64,000 bases of DNA from assembly GCA_023313575.1 (NCBI GenBank), contig JAJTTP010000024.1, positions 186,001 through 250,000 on the forward strand. The letters run 5' to 3'. Positions within the stretch are counted from its first letter, which is position 1. Each line of letters starts with the position of its first letter. Made by a program: the position numbers and the translations under genes. The notes under the pieces were generated by a model. It worked only from the letters and a program-made list of their open reading frames with translations, did not search any database and was not told the origin of the DNA. This document shows positions 23,814-33,522 of this stretch, in pieces. This DNA comes from Eutypella sp. D-1. Taxonomy: Eukaryota; Ascomycota; Sordariomycetes; Xylariales; Diatrypaceae.

Positions 23814-24453
23814 GTCAAGTATCGGCGCCACAGTGGGTAAATTCTAACTATTTATGGTATTCCTTTAGCCTTTTTGGATAAAGGCTAATCATTTTCTGTT
23901 ATGGGCCTAGCTGTTTTAAATCATTAAAGTAACTATTTTCGGAGTAATCATAACCACACAGGCCCCGAATTTTATCTGCACAGGCCCCTAACCGCATTTA
24001 GATGGATGCCCCACCCACCCATTTTGTATGGCCAGATTCTCTAACTTTATGTACGCCTATCACCTTTTTATGTTGGTTTTTTGAATAAAATCTATAACGC
24101 CTATTCGAGTAAATTGGCGCCCGGGCTATTATGGTTATAATAGCTATGGTTGCAGTGGCTCAATGGCTCAGTGGCTCAGTGGCTCAGTTGCTAAGTAGGT
24201 CTCCTTACCCACCCTATTAATAGCCACTGTAGCCATTGCACCTATTATACGGCCATAAAAAATGGGTGGGTGGGGTGGTGTGCCAAATGCGGTTAGGGGC
24301 CTGTGCATATAAAATTCGGGGCCTGTGTGATTATGATTACTCCTATTTTCGGTATAGGTTGCCAGCAATCGGGTACTTTGGTGGTTTAACGCTATTGCTA
24401 GATAGGTATAGCTGTGCCAAGCGCTGTGGCGGCGATACCTGACAGTGTGTTAA
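23814..24453. mobile_element. Non-autonomous DNA transposon with nested inverted repeats, TTAA at both ends
   Basis: Outer terminal inverted repeats of 30 bp (23814-23843 and 24424-24453) match at 28 positions and begin TTAACACACTGTCA. Inside, a second inverted pair of 93 bp (23941-24033 and 24251-24343) matches closely. The core between the arms is about 220 bp with a short 10 bp tandem repeat. The size is 632 bp inside the TTAA tetranucleotides. No transposase frame is present. TTAA flanks would fit piggyBac-type insertion, while a TA duplication with TIRs starting ACACACTG would fit Tc1/mariner, which is far commoner in fungi. The sequence alone does not separate these. Confidence 0.75.
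24157..24190. repeat. Short tandem repeat (GGCTCAGT, about 10 bp period)
   Basis: Three to four units of GTGGCTCA with period 10, in the core of the transposon-like element. Confidence 0.6.
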
Positions 24454-24787
24454 AATTTTTGCCTGATACCATAGTAGTCAGTCATCAGCGTGGATTAGTT
24501 TTAAATAGTTTGTAGATTAGGCAAGAAACAACAGACGACTTGTGCATTTGCAGATCTTCAACCAGCGCACCCCGAATGAGTCAAAAATGATGGCAGAAAG
24601 CTGGGCAGCAATGACCACGACTATGGGTTATATCAACAGGTTTAAAGATACGCGTCAGTCAGCTGCTGCGTACATGATATCCGAAGAACAGTCAGGAAAT
24701 GTGAAAGCGCTCTTGAATTCTTGGAGCCAGTGCCTATCTAGTAACAAAATCGTTCTGGGTGTTTTACGCTGAGTGAATACGACCACG
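24454..24787. promoter_or_regulatory. Upstream region of the PARP-like gene
   Basis: An open frame of 77 codons (24542-24772) ends with TGA and is in frame with the PARP-like gene that starts 15 bases later. It has no domain and begins with GTG. It is probably leader sequence, possibly a former N-terminal extension. Confidence 0.4.
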
Positions 24788-26488
24788 ATGTCTCACGATA
24801 CCGAATTAACCGAAGACGAACTGACTCAATTGAAGCTTCTACGCGACTTTGAGACCGACGCGCTGATTGATGCTGGTCTCCTCGGAAAAGATGAGATCTT
24901 GTCATCGCCATTAGATAGGGAGCTTGCATTCATCCACGATGAGCTGGTCCTGCGAATCACCGCAGGACCCTCGTACCCTGCGGGTCCCGTATCGTGGCAA
25001 GTAGAAAACCACACGCTCTCACGAACCGCGGTGATCGAGCTTCGCGCAAGACTGGAAGGCATTTCGGAGACGGCCAAATCCGTCAACAATATACATGAAT
25101 GGTCCAAAGCCCAGGAGGACATGAGTATGGGGTTTGAGCCAATAATGGAAGTGTTGCAGCTTGCGGACGAAACAGCAAAGTATGTGGGGCAGTTTCGGGA
25201 AAAGCAGAAGTCTCTTACTCATATTTCTACCTCGCGGACGATGAGACAGATAGTCCCAATCACGACCTCTAGCAGTGTCGCGCAAGACCTACTGGGGAAA
25301 ACACCAGAGGAGATCTGCGCCGATATCCAGGGCTGCTACCGGATCTTGCACATTGAGGAGGTGTGGAGGAGAGACCTCACGCGCGCATACCAACTTAGGA
25401 GAGAGAGGATGCGGCTGCTCCTGCTGGAAAAGCCCCTGAGTTCCCTCCGTCGTTATGTGCCGCATGGGGTGAAGTACAGTAGGCGCAAGGAGGATCTAGT
25501 TGACCATCTCTTAAGGCCTCGGGTCACATTCCACGGTACGCAGAGGCAGTATGTGCCGTCAATCGTGCGGCATGGGTTTCTCAAGCCTGGGGCGAAGGAT
25601 CCCGGCACGGGCGAGGCGCATCGCGCCCGTTGCGGTTCGACATATGGCGCCGGCATATACAGCTCGCCAGATTCAGACTTCGCATTGAGCTATTCTGACT
25701 CATATCTGAGAACTAAGCGCCGGCCCACGAGACCGGGAGAATACGCTGGCTTGAAGTTGGTGGTGTGCGCGGTAACAATGGGCCGCAGCGCCAAGGTATG
25801 GCGCGAAGACGGGCTGCGAACCCAAACCAACTCCCTCGCTGGAGCCGATTCTCACGTTGCAAACCACGGCCTTGAGTATATCGTATTCGACTCTGCGCAG
25901 ATCATTCCCGTCCTCGTCATCCACATCGATTGGAGCGAGGAGCACCATGTCGCGAACTTTGCGAATCTGCCCAACGACCCCTCTCAATTCGTTTCTTCCG
26001 GGAAGAAGATGCATCCCAAGCTGCTACCTAATGAAGGGCTATTTCCCGGGGATATTCAGCGCCAGAAGGCCGCGGTACAAGCCAGAGCCGCCAAGTGTCT
26101 CCCCTATGGCTATGGGCCCGCAACTGGCGGCAAGTTTGTTGTGGAGGAGGTCGGTGAGGTCGACGAGGACGAGGAGGACTATGGCGACTTCCAAGCCTTC
26201 CGAGCTGACGAGTTGGCCCAAAAAGGCGAGGAAGACTTGACCTTCTGGAGCTGGGTTAAGGCCGCAGAGGAGGACGGTCTTGCAGAAGAATACGCACCAG
26301 AAGGCGCGGTCGGCCAATACACAGATGAACGGGTGGCTGGGAACTGGAGGGCCAGCGCGCCACGTGCGTGGAACGAGATCCCACTACCGCAAGAACTGCA
26401 GGACAGCACTGTAGGGACGATAGTGGCGAAAGATGACAATGAAGAAGGGGGCTTTGGTATTGACCAGCTCGTGGTCAGCGATGTATAA
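24788..26488 (+). CDS. PARP-type ADP-ribosyltransferase domain protein
   Basis: Single exon, 566 residues. The N-terminal half (about 1-235) is helical and unassigned. The catalytic domain follows: FHGTQ with His249 and SIVRHGFLKPG, then GSTYGAGIYSS with Tyr291, then LEYIVFDSAQIIPVLVI with Glu363. This is the full H-Y-E triad of poly-ADP-ribosyl transferases, here with the small-PARP pattern seen in fungal and animal PARP-like proteins without BRCT, WGR or Zn-finger domains. The C-terminal 130 residues are acidic and Trp-containing with no known fold. The triad suggests real transferase chemistry on NAD+; mono versus poly cannot be judged, and the target is unknown. The start is the first ATG after an in-frame TGA. 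Confidence 0.8.
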   Translation: MSHDTELTEDELTQLKLLRDFETDALIDAGLLGKDEILSSPLDRELAFIHDELVLRITAGPSYPAGPVSWQVENHTLSRTAVIELRARLEGISETAKSVNNIHEWSKAQEDMSMGFEPIMEVLQLADETAKYVGQFREKQKSLTHISTSRTMRQIVPITTSSSVAQDLLGKTPEEICADIQGCYRILHIEEVWRRDLTRAYQLRRERMRLLLLEKPLSSLRRYVPHGVKYSRRKEDLVDHLLRPRVTFHGTQRQYVPSIVRHGFLKPGAKDPGTGEAHRARCGSTYGAGIYSSPDSDFALSYSDSYLRTKRRPTRPGEYAGLKLVVCAVTMGRSAKVWREDGLRTQTNSLAGADSHVANHGLEYIVFDSAQIIPVLVIHIDWSEEHHVANFANLPNDPSQFVSSGKKMHPKLLPNEGLFPGDIQRQKAAVQARAAKCLPYGYGPATGGKFVVEEVGEVDEDEEDYGDFQAFRADELAQKGEEDLTFWSWVKAAEEDGLAEEYAPEGAVGQYTDERVAGNWRASAPRAWNEIPLPQELQDSTVGTIVAKDDNEEGGFGIDQLVVSDV

Positions 26489-27349
26489 TACTTACCCTCA
26501 CCACCCACCGAAGCCTAATAGAGTGAAAGTCACCGTTGGTCAACTCCTCTTATTCCTACTAGTTGAGGGTCCCATGGCCAGGCGATACTTCGCCGAATGG
26601 CTAAGTCTACGGACACCCACAGAGGTGTTAATACATTGTGTAAAAGATGCTATTAGAACAGTATCCTCTCGTCTGGTATTCTCTATTGCTTATGAATATA
26701 TTTATGACTTATAAGACCATACCAGACACCCCGCATACATTGCTTATCCTGTTAGATATGAGTCCACGGCACGCATCTAGTGACATTCTCCAGGCAGGAA
26801 CTATATATGGCCGAGGATTCCACCACCGGCAGTTGAAATACGAACCCCATTGACATTGCAGGCAGACTTTACGACAGTGGGCTCACTTGACTCTCAGTGG
26901 AATACATTGTGGATGTGTAATTGGTGGTGCACATATGTCTAACGTCTCTGATACGAGGGAGATTAGTGTGGTTATTACAGACAGGGCGAGTACTCGTCGA
27001 GGGGTAAGTTGGGATAAATATGGGTGGTATCTGACTGTATCTAGTATCGCAAGGCCTCATAGGGTCAAGAATCATGGTGATTGATTAAAAACGGCGAAGA
27101 CGGTAGGTGTGATTGGCTGTTTGCGGCCGGATGTTAGGATAGATGACGGTTAAATACGTGCGTTGCAACTCCAGAACCTCCGGGATAGCGGCATCTGTCC
27201 AATGACTATTTAGAAGTATGTGTATGCTGAAAGAAGTGGTGGCGACGGTTCTGTACATATAGCGAAAGGGGGATCTCGTCGTACGACCCGCCCCAGGAAA
27301 CTCCCGTGACCTCGGGTATTTCTCTCTACTTAGCTCATAGCCTACGAAG
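26489..27349. other. Spacer
   Basis: AT-rich, several chance frames, nothing recognised. The right end serves as promoter for the DUF1996 gene. Confidence 0.5.
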
Positions 27350-28515
27350 ATGAAGTGGCTTCCCCCGACGCTCGCGTTCGTCGCGCCGGCTCAAGCCGCT
27401 CTACGATTCGGATGCTCGGCCTTAAGCATCCAGCGTCTCGACCCTCTAGTCGAGCCAGGCCAGATTCCCTCTGCGCATGTGCACCAGATAGTGGGCGGAA
27501 ATGCCTTCAACGCGACGATGGAGGGAGACATCGGCGAGCAGGCCACCTGTACTACCTGCGTCTTCTCTGAGGATTTCTCTAACTATTGGACTGCCGTGAT
27601 GTACTTCAGGGCTGCCAATGGTACCTACAAGCGGGTACCGCAGTATGCCAACGCATTCCTGGACGACGGCCTCACCCGAGTGAATGGTGGGATGACCATC
27701 TACTACACGCAGCAGGACTTCGCCAGGAACGGCGACCAGAAGATCACCGCTTTCCAGCCCGTAAGCGTAGCTTGTCTCGCCAGATTGTGCTATGTTAATT
27801 CTTTTAGGGTTTCCGAATGACGGTGGGCAGTCCAGAGACCGATACCGTCGACGGCGCTAAGGGGCACCCGGGTCTTCGCTACACTTGCCTGGATGATGTC
27901 TATACGAGATGGCCCGAGTCTATGGAGTTCCCCACTAAGCCCTGCCCGGGCGGAATAATGGCTGTCCACCACTTCCCGTCGTAAGTATCCCTTTCCACAA
28001 ACTTGGTGGGCTGATGATGCTAATCGTTGGCCCTGTGTAGATGCTGGGATGGCAAGAATCTCGACAGCCCCAACCACCAATCTCACATGTATAACACTGC
28101 GGGGGAGGGATTCGTGACCGCTGGCCCTTGCCCAGAGTCGCACCCTGTCCGCATGCCACAACTTGCGTACGAAACGATGTGGGATACGACGTTATTTAAC
28201 GGCATGTGGCCCGAGGATGGCTCAAACCCATTTGTCTGGAGCTACGACGACAGCAAGGGCTACGGAACCCACGCCGACTACGTCTTCGGATGGAAAGGCG
28301 ACTCGCTCCAACGCGCCATGGACTCCGACTGCATGTTCCAGGACTGCGGCCACGGCGTCCTCGAGATCCAGAGCACAGCTGAGCAAAACAAGTGCAGCGT
28401 TGAAAGCAGTGTCGATGAGGATGTCGACGGATGTAAGTGTCATTACCTCAAGGAAGGGTTATAGCGATGCTGACGATTATCTCTCCTAGGGCTCACTTCG
28501 CTTCCTGGCAAGTAG
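27350..28515 (+). CDS. Secreted DUF1996 domain protein
   Basis: Four exons, join(27350..27760,27808..27980,28041..28432,28490..28515), 333 residues. A short signal peptide (about 1-17, ending AQA) is followed by RFGCSALSIQRLDPLVEPGQ and HVHQIVGGNAF, the hallmark opening of DUF1996. Later family blocks are GLRYTCLD, PCPGGIMAVHHFPSCWDG, NHQSHMYN and the conserved His/Asp stretch HADYVFGWKGDSLQ with paired cysteines. The family is common in ascomycete secretomes and of unknown activity; its clustered His residues hint at metal binding. The last coding exon is only 26 bp (WLTSLPGK), chosen because GTAAGT and CTCCTAG flank it. Reading through the intron would give a different short tail. Confidence 0.85.
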
Positions 28516-29692
28516 CATGTCAGAGCATTATTTCAGAATCGTATTGCTGACATCTAGCACTAGGCTATTAGATTCCTGCCCAAGCCACTCATGCCTCCAC
28601 GATAGGACGCTAAACCTGCGATTGAGTAAATAGGCGAGCTCTTCGGATGTGATCTCTTGGGATGGACTGACGAATTGTGGTGGATTATTCGTTCGGTCAT
28701 ATAGATATCATGTGTGTAACATCTCACTCAATCCTAGGGACTATGAAATCTCGTCGCTGGAAGGATTCAAAATATGCGATGACCGCAGGTAAGTGCTTAT
28801 ACGAGTCGCGACTAGTGAAGTTCTCTCAGCTTCAACAATGCTACTCGTTAGTGAGGGACCACCCGTTAGCTAAGCATTGCATGCTAAAATGGCCATTATT
28901 GGGACAAGTTTGAATACGAGGAATTCTGCATACAAATGCGCCAGTAGAACCCGTGACCCGTATACATCTTTCTTGCTGTCATAATCCTTATATGTACCTA
29001 TTCGCTGTTTTCTTTATATCGTAATGGCTAGAACCGAGGTCTTACGATCTGAAGCCATCTCGTCGCTCTAAGACCATCGTCGCCCTTCGAAGATTAGAAT
29101 GCCAAGAAGTCTGAACCAGAATAGAACAATGTGGCATGTGGCACACACCGCATTTCCTATAATATTGAATACTATTCGTCGTAAAAGGACCAGTGGCTCT
29201 GGTGGCTGAACCAACGGGGACTATCGTTTACCACAAAATTTGTGGATCGCGACTTGATAATGTGACGGTTTATACCACCATACCTGCCTGACGTCTCGTG
29301 AGTTAGCTCCAACTTCTCAAGTGACATCTTGAATAACATAGACGGATATGAGAGAGCCAACAACTTGTCAGCATCCTGCATTTCCTGTAAAGTTACCCGA
29401 TATACCCTCGGCAGGCATGGATGAGCTGACATGAATACGAAAAGGTGGCGCTAAGACCGGACAATGGAGCCGAAGTGTCGCTTACTCCTAGTGATCATGT
29501 GTCGATAAGTCTCATCAGTAAGTCGTCGCGCACTAAGAGGCGCGGACTATATAACAAGTGTTGACTCGCACTCTAGAGAGGGCTATCTCGCCAGCATACC
29601 AGCACGCAAATTTCTCATCAACAGGTAGCAATACTAGCCGGTGCAGTTCAATATACACACCAGAAGAATCCGTCGTATCCGAGCCAGACAGC
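28516..29692. other. Spacer and promoter of the small secreted protein
   Basis: No supported gene. A TATA-like actatataac sits near 29,547-29,556, about 140 bp before the next start. Confidence 0.5.
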
Positions 29693-30127
29693 ATGCAGAT
29701 CAAGACCATCGTTTCCGCAGCGGTTTTCGGCGCTGCCTCCGCCCTGGCGGCTCCCGCGGGTGCCACCGCCTGTTTTCCTGCCCAGATTCAGTCCGGGATC
29801 CAGAACCTTCAGGTGTCCCTCAACACGGTGATCCTGGACCTCGCACAGGATAGATACAAGGTCATCAGTCAGGACTACTCGTCCACAGGGCGCAGCCTGG
29901 CCTTCCTCGAGCACGACATCCTGCCCAACGGCTGCGGCACGAACCTGCCAGCCCCGGCGACTACCAAGGACCAGGCCATCGCCTATCTTCAGGGCGTCCA
30001 GGCCGAGCTTAACGTTCTCGCTCAGGACGCCATCAACGGCGATTGTGAGAATGGCAAGAAGAGCGTGTGTCGGACGGTCAATCTCTATGGCGCCGTCGCG
30101 GAGTATATCGACTCAGTTAGACAATGA
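29693..30127 (+). CDS. Small secreted cysteine-containing protein
   Basis: Single exon, 144 residues. A clear signal peptide (IVSAAVFGAASALAAPAGA, about residues 5-23) is followed by a mature chain of about 120 residues with four cysteines arranged as one near the N-terminus (TACFPAQ), one in the middle (NGCGTN) and two near the end (GDCENGKKSVCR), likely two disulfides. The rest looks helical with regular hydrophobic spacing. I do not recognise the family. Size, export signal and cysteines are those of candidate effectors or cell-wall proteins. The frame is open further upstream to 29558, but the ATG at 29693 begins directly at the signal peptide. Neighbours on both sides are also probable secretory proteins. 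Confidence 0.75.
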   Translation: MQIKTIVSAAVFGAASALAAPAGATACFPAQIQSGIQNLQVSLNTVILDLAQDRYKVISQDYSSTGRSLAFLEHDILPNGCGTNLPAPATTKDQAIAYLQGVQAELNVLAQDAINGDCENGKKSVCRTVNLYGAVAEYIDSVRQ

Positions 30128-31119
30128 GTTGGCCCTACCTCCCACCTTAGTTGAGACGATACCTATTGGACTGATGGGGTGGAGCTAAAGCAAGAGTTTG
30201 AGGGAATTAAAATGGATATGTGATATGAGGGACGATGTGGGTGTCTTGTAAAGGTTTGATTATGTGTTCTATTACCACCATATCTGTAGCTGTCTGATGT
30301 GACAACAAACCAGTCTGTTTCAAAGATACTCCTCCTGTCGCTGAACTGGTTCTCCAGCGCTAAGATAACGGTTACGTGGTGATAGTGTTACCAAGACCTC
30401 CTTGGCGACCGATCCTAATGTGGTGAGGACCTCTTTTTTATATAAAGGGTATGGGATCACTCCCATCCAGATAGTCTGTCCCTTAGCTAGCCAGCGATCA
30501 ATCTAAGTATTCATCCCTTTTACATCTTCTGTTATCTAAACTCGAGACCAGTGGTGACGACTTCGTTACATACTAGCTTCGCACGTTTGCGCTTCGCGCA
30601 AAATTAGTGGAAAGGGAGCCCAGGCCGTAGTTTATCATAACCTTATCACGTAGGGCTACCTCTGCCGGTAGCATAATGGCCCTCGTTTTATACTGGTAGT
30701 AGCCACCATATTAACCACCGCGATAGCCACCAGGATATATGGGATGGTAGAATCTACCGGACAGATGGGATAGATAGGATCTATCGTGAATATACATGAA
30801 CCACAGATTTTATTTTAGGATTTCTTGATGTACTTTGATACATACGTTGGAACGAATGGCATTAACGAATACATCCCGCCCCTAACACAGATCCTCAAGA
30901 AGTGCAATCCAGCTGAAGTAAATATAAGTGTTACGGCTGCACCATACCATTGCATCATCGGGGCCAAAAGATTGGTGGATGATTGCAATGGTGGCAATCA
31001 TACTGGTGCGTACAGCCATATATATATGTGACCCCTATATAGTGACCCCTGGTCACTATAGTGGAGAGCCTATACGGGTGACCAAGCCGTAACAGTAAGG
31101 CCATCAAGCTGTAAACAGC
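30128..31119. other. Spacer between convergent genes
   Basis: No gene recognised. It contains short degenerate repeats (GTAGCCACCA, GATAGGATCTAT near 30,700-30,790) and a strong hairpin at 31038-31060. Confidence 0.5.
31038..31060. repeat. Perfect 10 bp inverted repeat with 3-base loop
   Basis: TATAGTGACC, loop CCT, GGTCACTATA. It is about 60 bp beyond the TenA-like stop codon, so it would lie in that transcript's 3' untranslated region. A direct repeat GTGACCCCT precedes it. Confidence 0.7.
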
Positions 31120-32267
31120 TCATGTGCCCCAGACACCAGTGTCATCCAGCTTCTTTCCCACTGCACCTTCGAAAAAGGCAATTTCATGTGACATACCCTG
31201 GCGAAATAGTGTGTTCCAGATATTATAGTTGCGAGTGGTGTTGTATTCGGCCACATGGTTGTCGAGCAGTTCTGGAATAAGTTAGCTGGATATACTTTAC
31301 AGATAAAAATTGGGGTACCTACGCTTCAGGCGACCTCCAGAGCCTGATCCCGAGTTCGGCAATATCCATTCGTTATAGAATAGAGTGTCTGATCAGGTTA
31401 ATCGAGGTTCGTCTTACCTGGGGAGATAAAGTCTAAGTCTTACCCTCAACGGTCGAATTCAAACCTTTTAAGTGTTTCGCTAATTCAACCCATCCCTAGA
31501 TATAATATGAGTTTGAAGTATTAAAGAGGGCATTTGGTTTGCTTACATAGACGCAGGGAACCTTCGCAACAAGCGATGCGAACCAGCCAAGGTTTGTCGT
31601 ATGCTGCAGCCAACTCGTATATCCTAATCCAGGAGCATGAAGGTGGCCATTCGTTATCGTTGCATTTGGGACATCGTACTTGGATGCGTCCAACAAATCG
31701 TTGCGGAACACCGTGGTGTACTGCGCATTTTTATCCATAGAGGCGGCAGCGCCGATAATGGTTTCAGCTAGCTCGTCGATAGAATCGGGGGGGTAAGTTG
31801 TCATTGTAAGAGCTTCGTAGTTGACGTACTCCAGAAGATAATAATAATCTTGCTAATACGTGGCATTGTTAGCCGGAAAAGACAACAAGAGACGGGGGAC
31901 AAACCACAGAGTAGAATAGAAATGATTCCAAGGCCTCGGTATCATTGGATGAAGCTTGCTGTAGAGAGAACTTGTTGTTCAGAAACCTGTCTACAAGTTC
32001 GCTATTATCCGCCCAAAGCTGATCTACCAGAGAGCTGGACTATTGTGAGATTATTGCTTTTCGTTAAGGCATTGAATTAACACACGTGGCTTCTGCATCA
32101 GCAAGGCTCTTTGACTTGCTGCCATCTTCAACACCAGATCGAGTCGGGGTGTCTCCCATGCGTAATGGCAGGAGAGGAAACATCCCCTTGTCGTATGCCA
32201 TGAGAACGAATGCATGTGTAGAGGTAGAGAGTAATAGACAAGTGAAAATCCACGCAGAAGGAGCCAT
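31120..32267 (-). CDS. TenA/THI-4-fold protein with an N-terminal signal sequence
   Basis: Six exons, complement(join(31120..31271,31323..31388,31444..31495,31547..31852,31905..32034,32086..32267)), 295 residues; all introns are 51-55 bp with GT...AG and agreeing phases. The body matches the TenA/thiaminase-II heme-oxygenase-like fold: SLVDQLWADNSELVDRFLNN, then QDYYYLLEYVNYEAL at 105-119, GYTSWL, VAKVPCVYGW with Cys204 at the position of the TenA catalytic cysteine, a NEWI stretch, and the closing W..LFRQGMSHEIAFFEGA with its conserved Glu. TenA enzymes hydrolyse thiamin breakdown pyrimidines and are normally cytosolic. Here residues 1-20 (APSAWIFTCLLLSTSTHAF) look like a signal peptide, and N-glycosylation sequons (NDT, NAT, NST, NTT) fit secretion. 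Residues 20-60 are an extra linker. Confidence 0.8.
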
Positions 32268-33320
32268 GATTGTTTCAACCCTATGGAGTGCGGTAACAAA
32301 TGCTTGATTGATTGCAATTATGGATGGGGGTTAGTCTGAGAATAAGAGTGATGGCAACATAAAATAAATGCGGAAGAAGTAACGCATTTTTATAGTAGTT
32401 GTCGGAGGTGAAACGTGTACGGGATACTGCCATCAGTCAACAAATTGAGATAGGGACTCGTTGGTAATACCGCGTAGAAGAATGTTATTCGTCACTGGAC
32501 ATAGTCCTCGGAGATGTCTCGTCGAGTCAATAACCTTCGTGGCCAAGATATCAACGGCGACCAAGCTGCATCTAGCACCCAATTTGTCAAGCGTATTACG
32601 ACGCAGGTCGCCGGAAACGATTGGGCTGCCTCGTGGCTGCTTCGACGATGTTCCGGAGGCCCGGGATTGGTTCCGAAATTCGGTCTAATTTATGTAAGGC
32701 GACAGTTGCATCAATATGGTCGTTGTGGGGAGCTGAAATGCCGAATTTGGGGCAAGATGCTCACCGGCCAAGGTCGGTCTAAGAGTGTTGAAACATTACA
32801 GTTCATGTCACATGCTACCTGTACGCCACTTGCATCGAGTAGTGAGATTTCATGGCTAGTATGCGATACTCCGATTACGTATATTGCTTTTTACATCAGT
32901 GCCACAAATCAACAAACTCTGATCTAAGACACTCTGTTAGAATCTGAAAGGAAGTCGTTTCGAAACTGTGAGACACTGTTAATATCACGTATGACATCGC
33001 CGACCGTATCAGATATATAGCTGAAAGTCTGAAACCATAAATCGGGTTGGATCCTGCTAGACGTTTGTTTTTGTGTCGGGAGGGGTTGATCCGTGCCTAG
33101 AAGATATGCATACACTACTCCTCTTCAGGTCATTTCCTGATCAAAGAAAAACAATACAACATCATTAAGACGGTGAATATATACGCATGTCTGACAGGAC
33201 TGGATCTGGCCGATCACTTTAAAGTGACATTTGGCATACGCATGGAAAGCGATTGAGGATATCCATGAGGCCGATATAGCGCCGACATGATTTAATCACC
33301 AGCACAATTGAGTAGTTAAG
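32268..33320. other. Spacer left of the retrotransposon
   Basis: No supported gene. A 137-codon plus frame at 32514-32927 lacks recognisable features. The base composition is ordinary up to the LTR boundary, so the RIP damage stops sharply at the element edge. Confidence 0.45.
33316..33320. repeat. Target site duplication TTAAG (left)
   Basis: The five bases TTAAG directly left of the left LTR are repeated at 39607-39611, directly right of the right LTR. Confidence 0.85.
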
Positions 33321-33522
33321 TGTTGGTAGGTACGTACGTAAAGGAAAGAGATATAACAAAATGAAAGGTGGTGAGACTGGTGTTATATTCTGGTCTAAAG
33401 GTTTAAAATTTATTTATAAGGGATATGGGCGAAGCTTATATCTTTTATATAAACGGTTAATAGGTATATAGGTACTTCTTATTGGTATATAAGTCCATAC
33501 TAATAATTAATAATAATTAATA
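33321..33522 (-). repeat. Long terminal repeat, left copy (3' LTR of the minus-strand element)
   Basis: Aligns without gaps in the segments checked to 39405-39606, including the last 22 bases (33501-33522), where each difference is C to T or G to A. This copy is the more heavily mutated at its inner end. It carries the hairpin GGATATGGGC-GAA-GCTTATATCT at 33421-33443. Confidence 0.9.

Noticed and set aside
32514..32927. 137-codon plus frame as a gene
   Set aside because: No recognisable domain, no codon bias, poor start context; could be chance in this composition.
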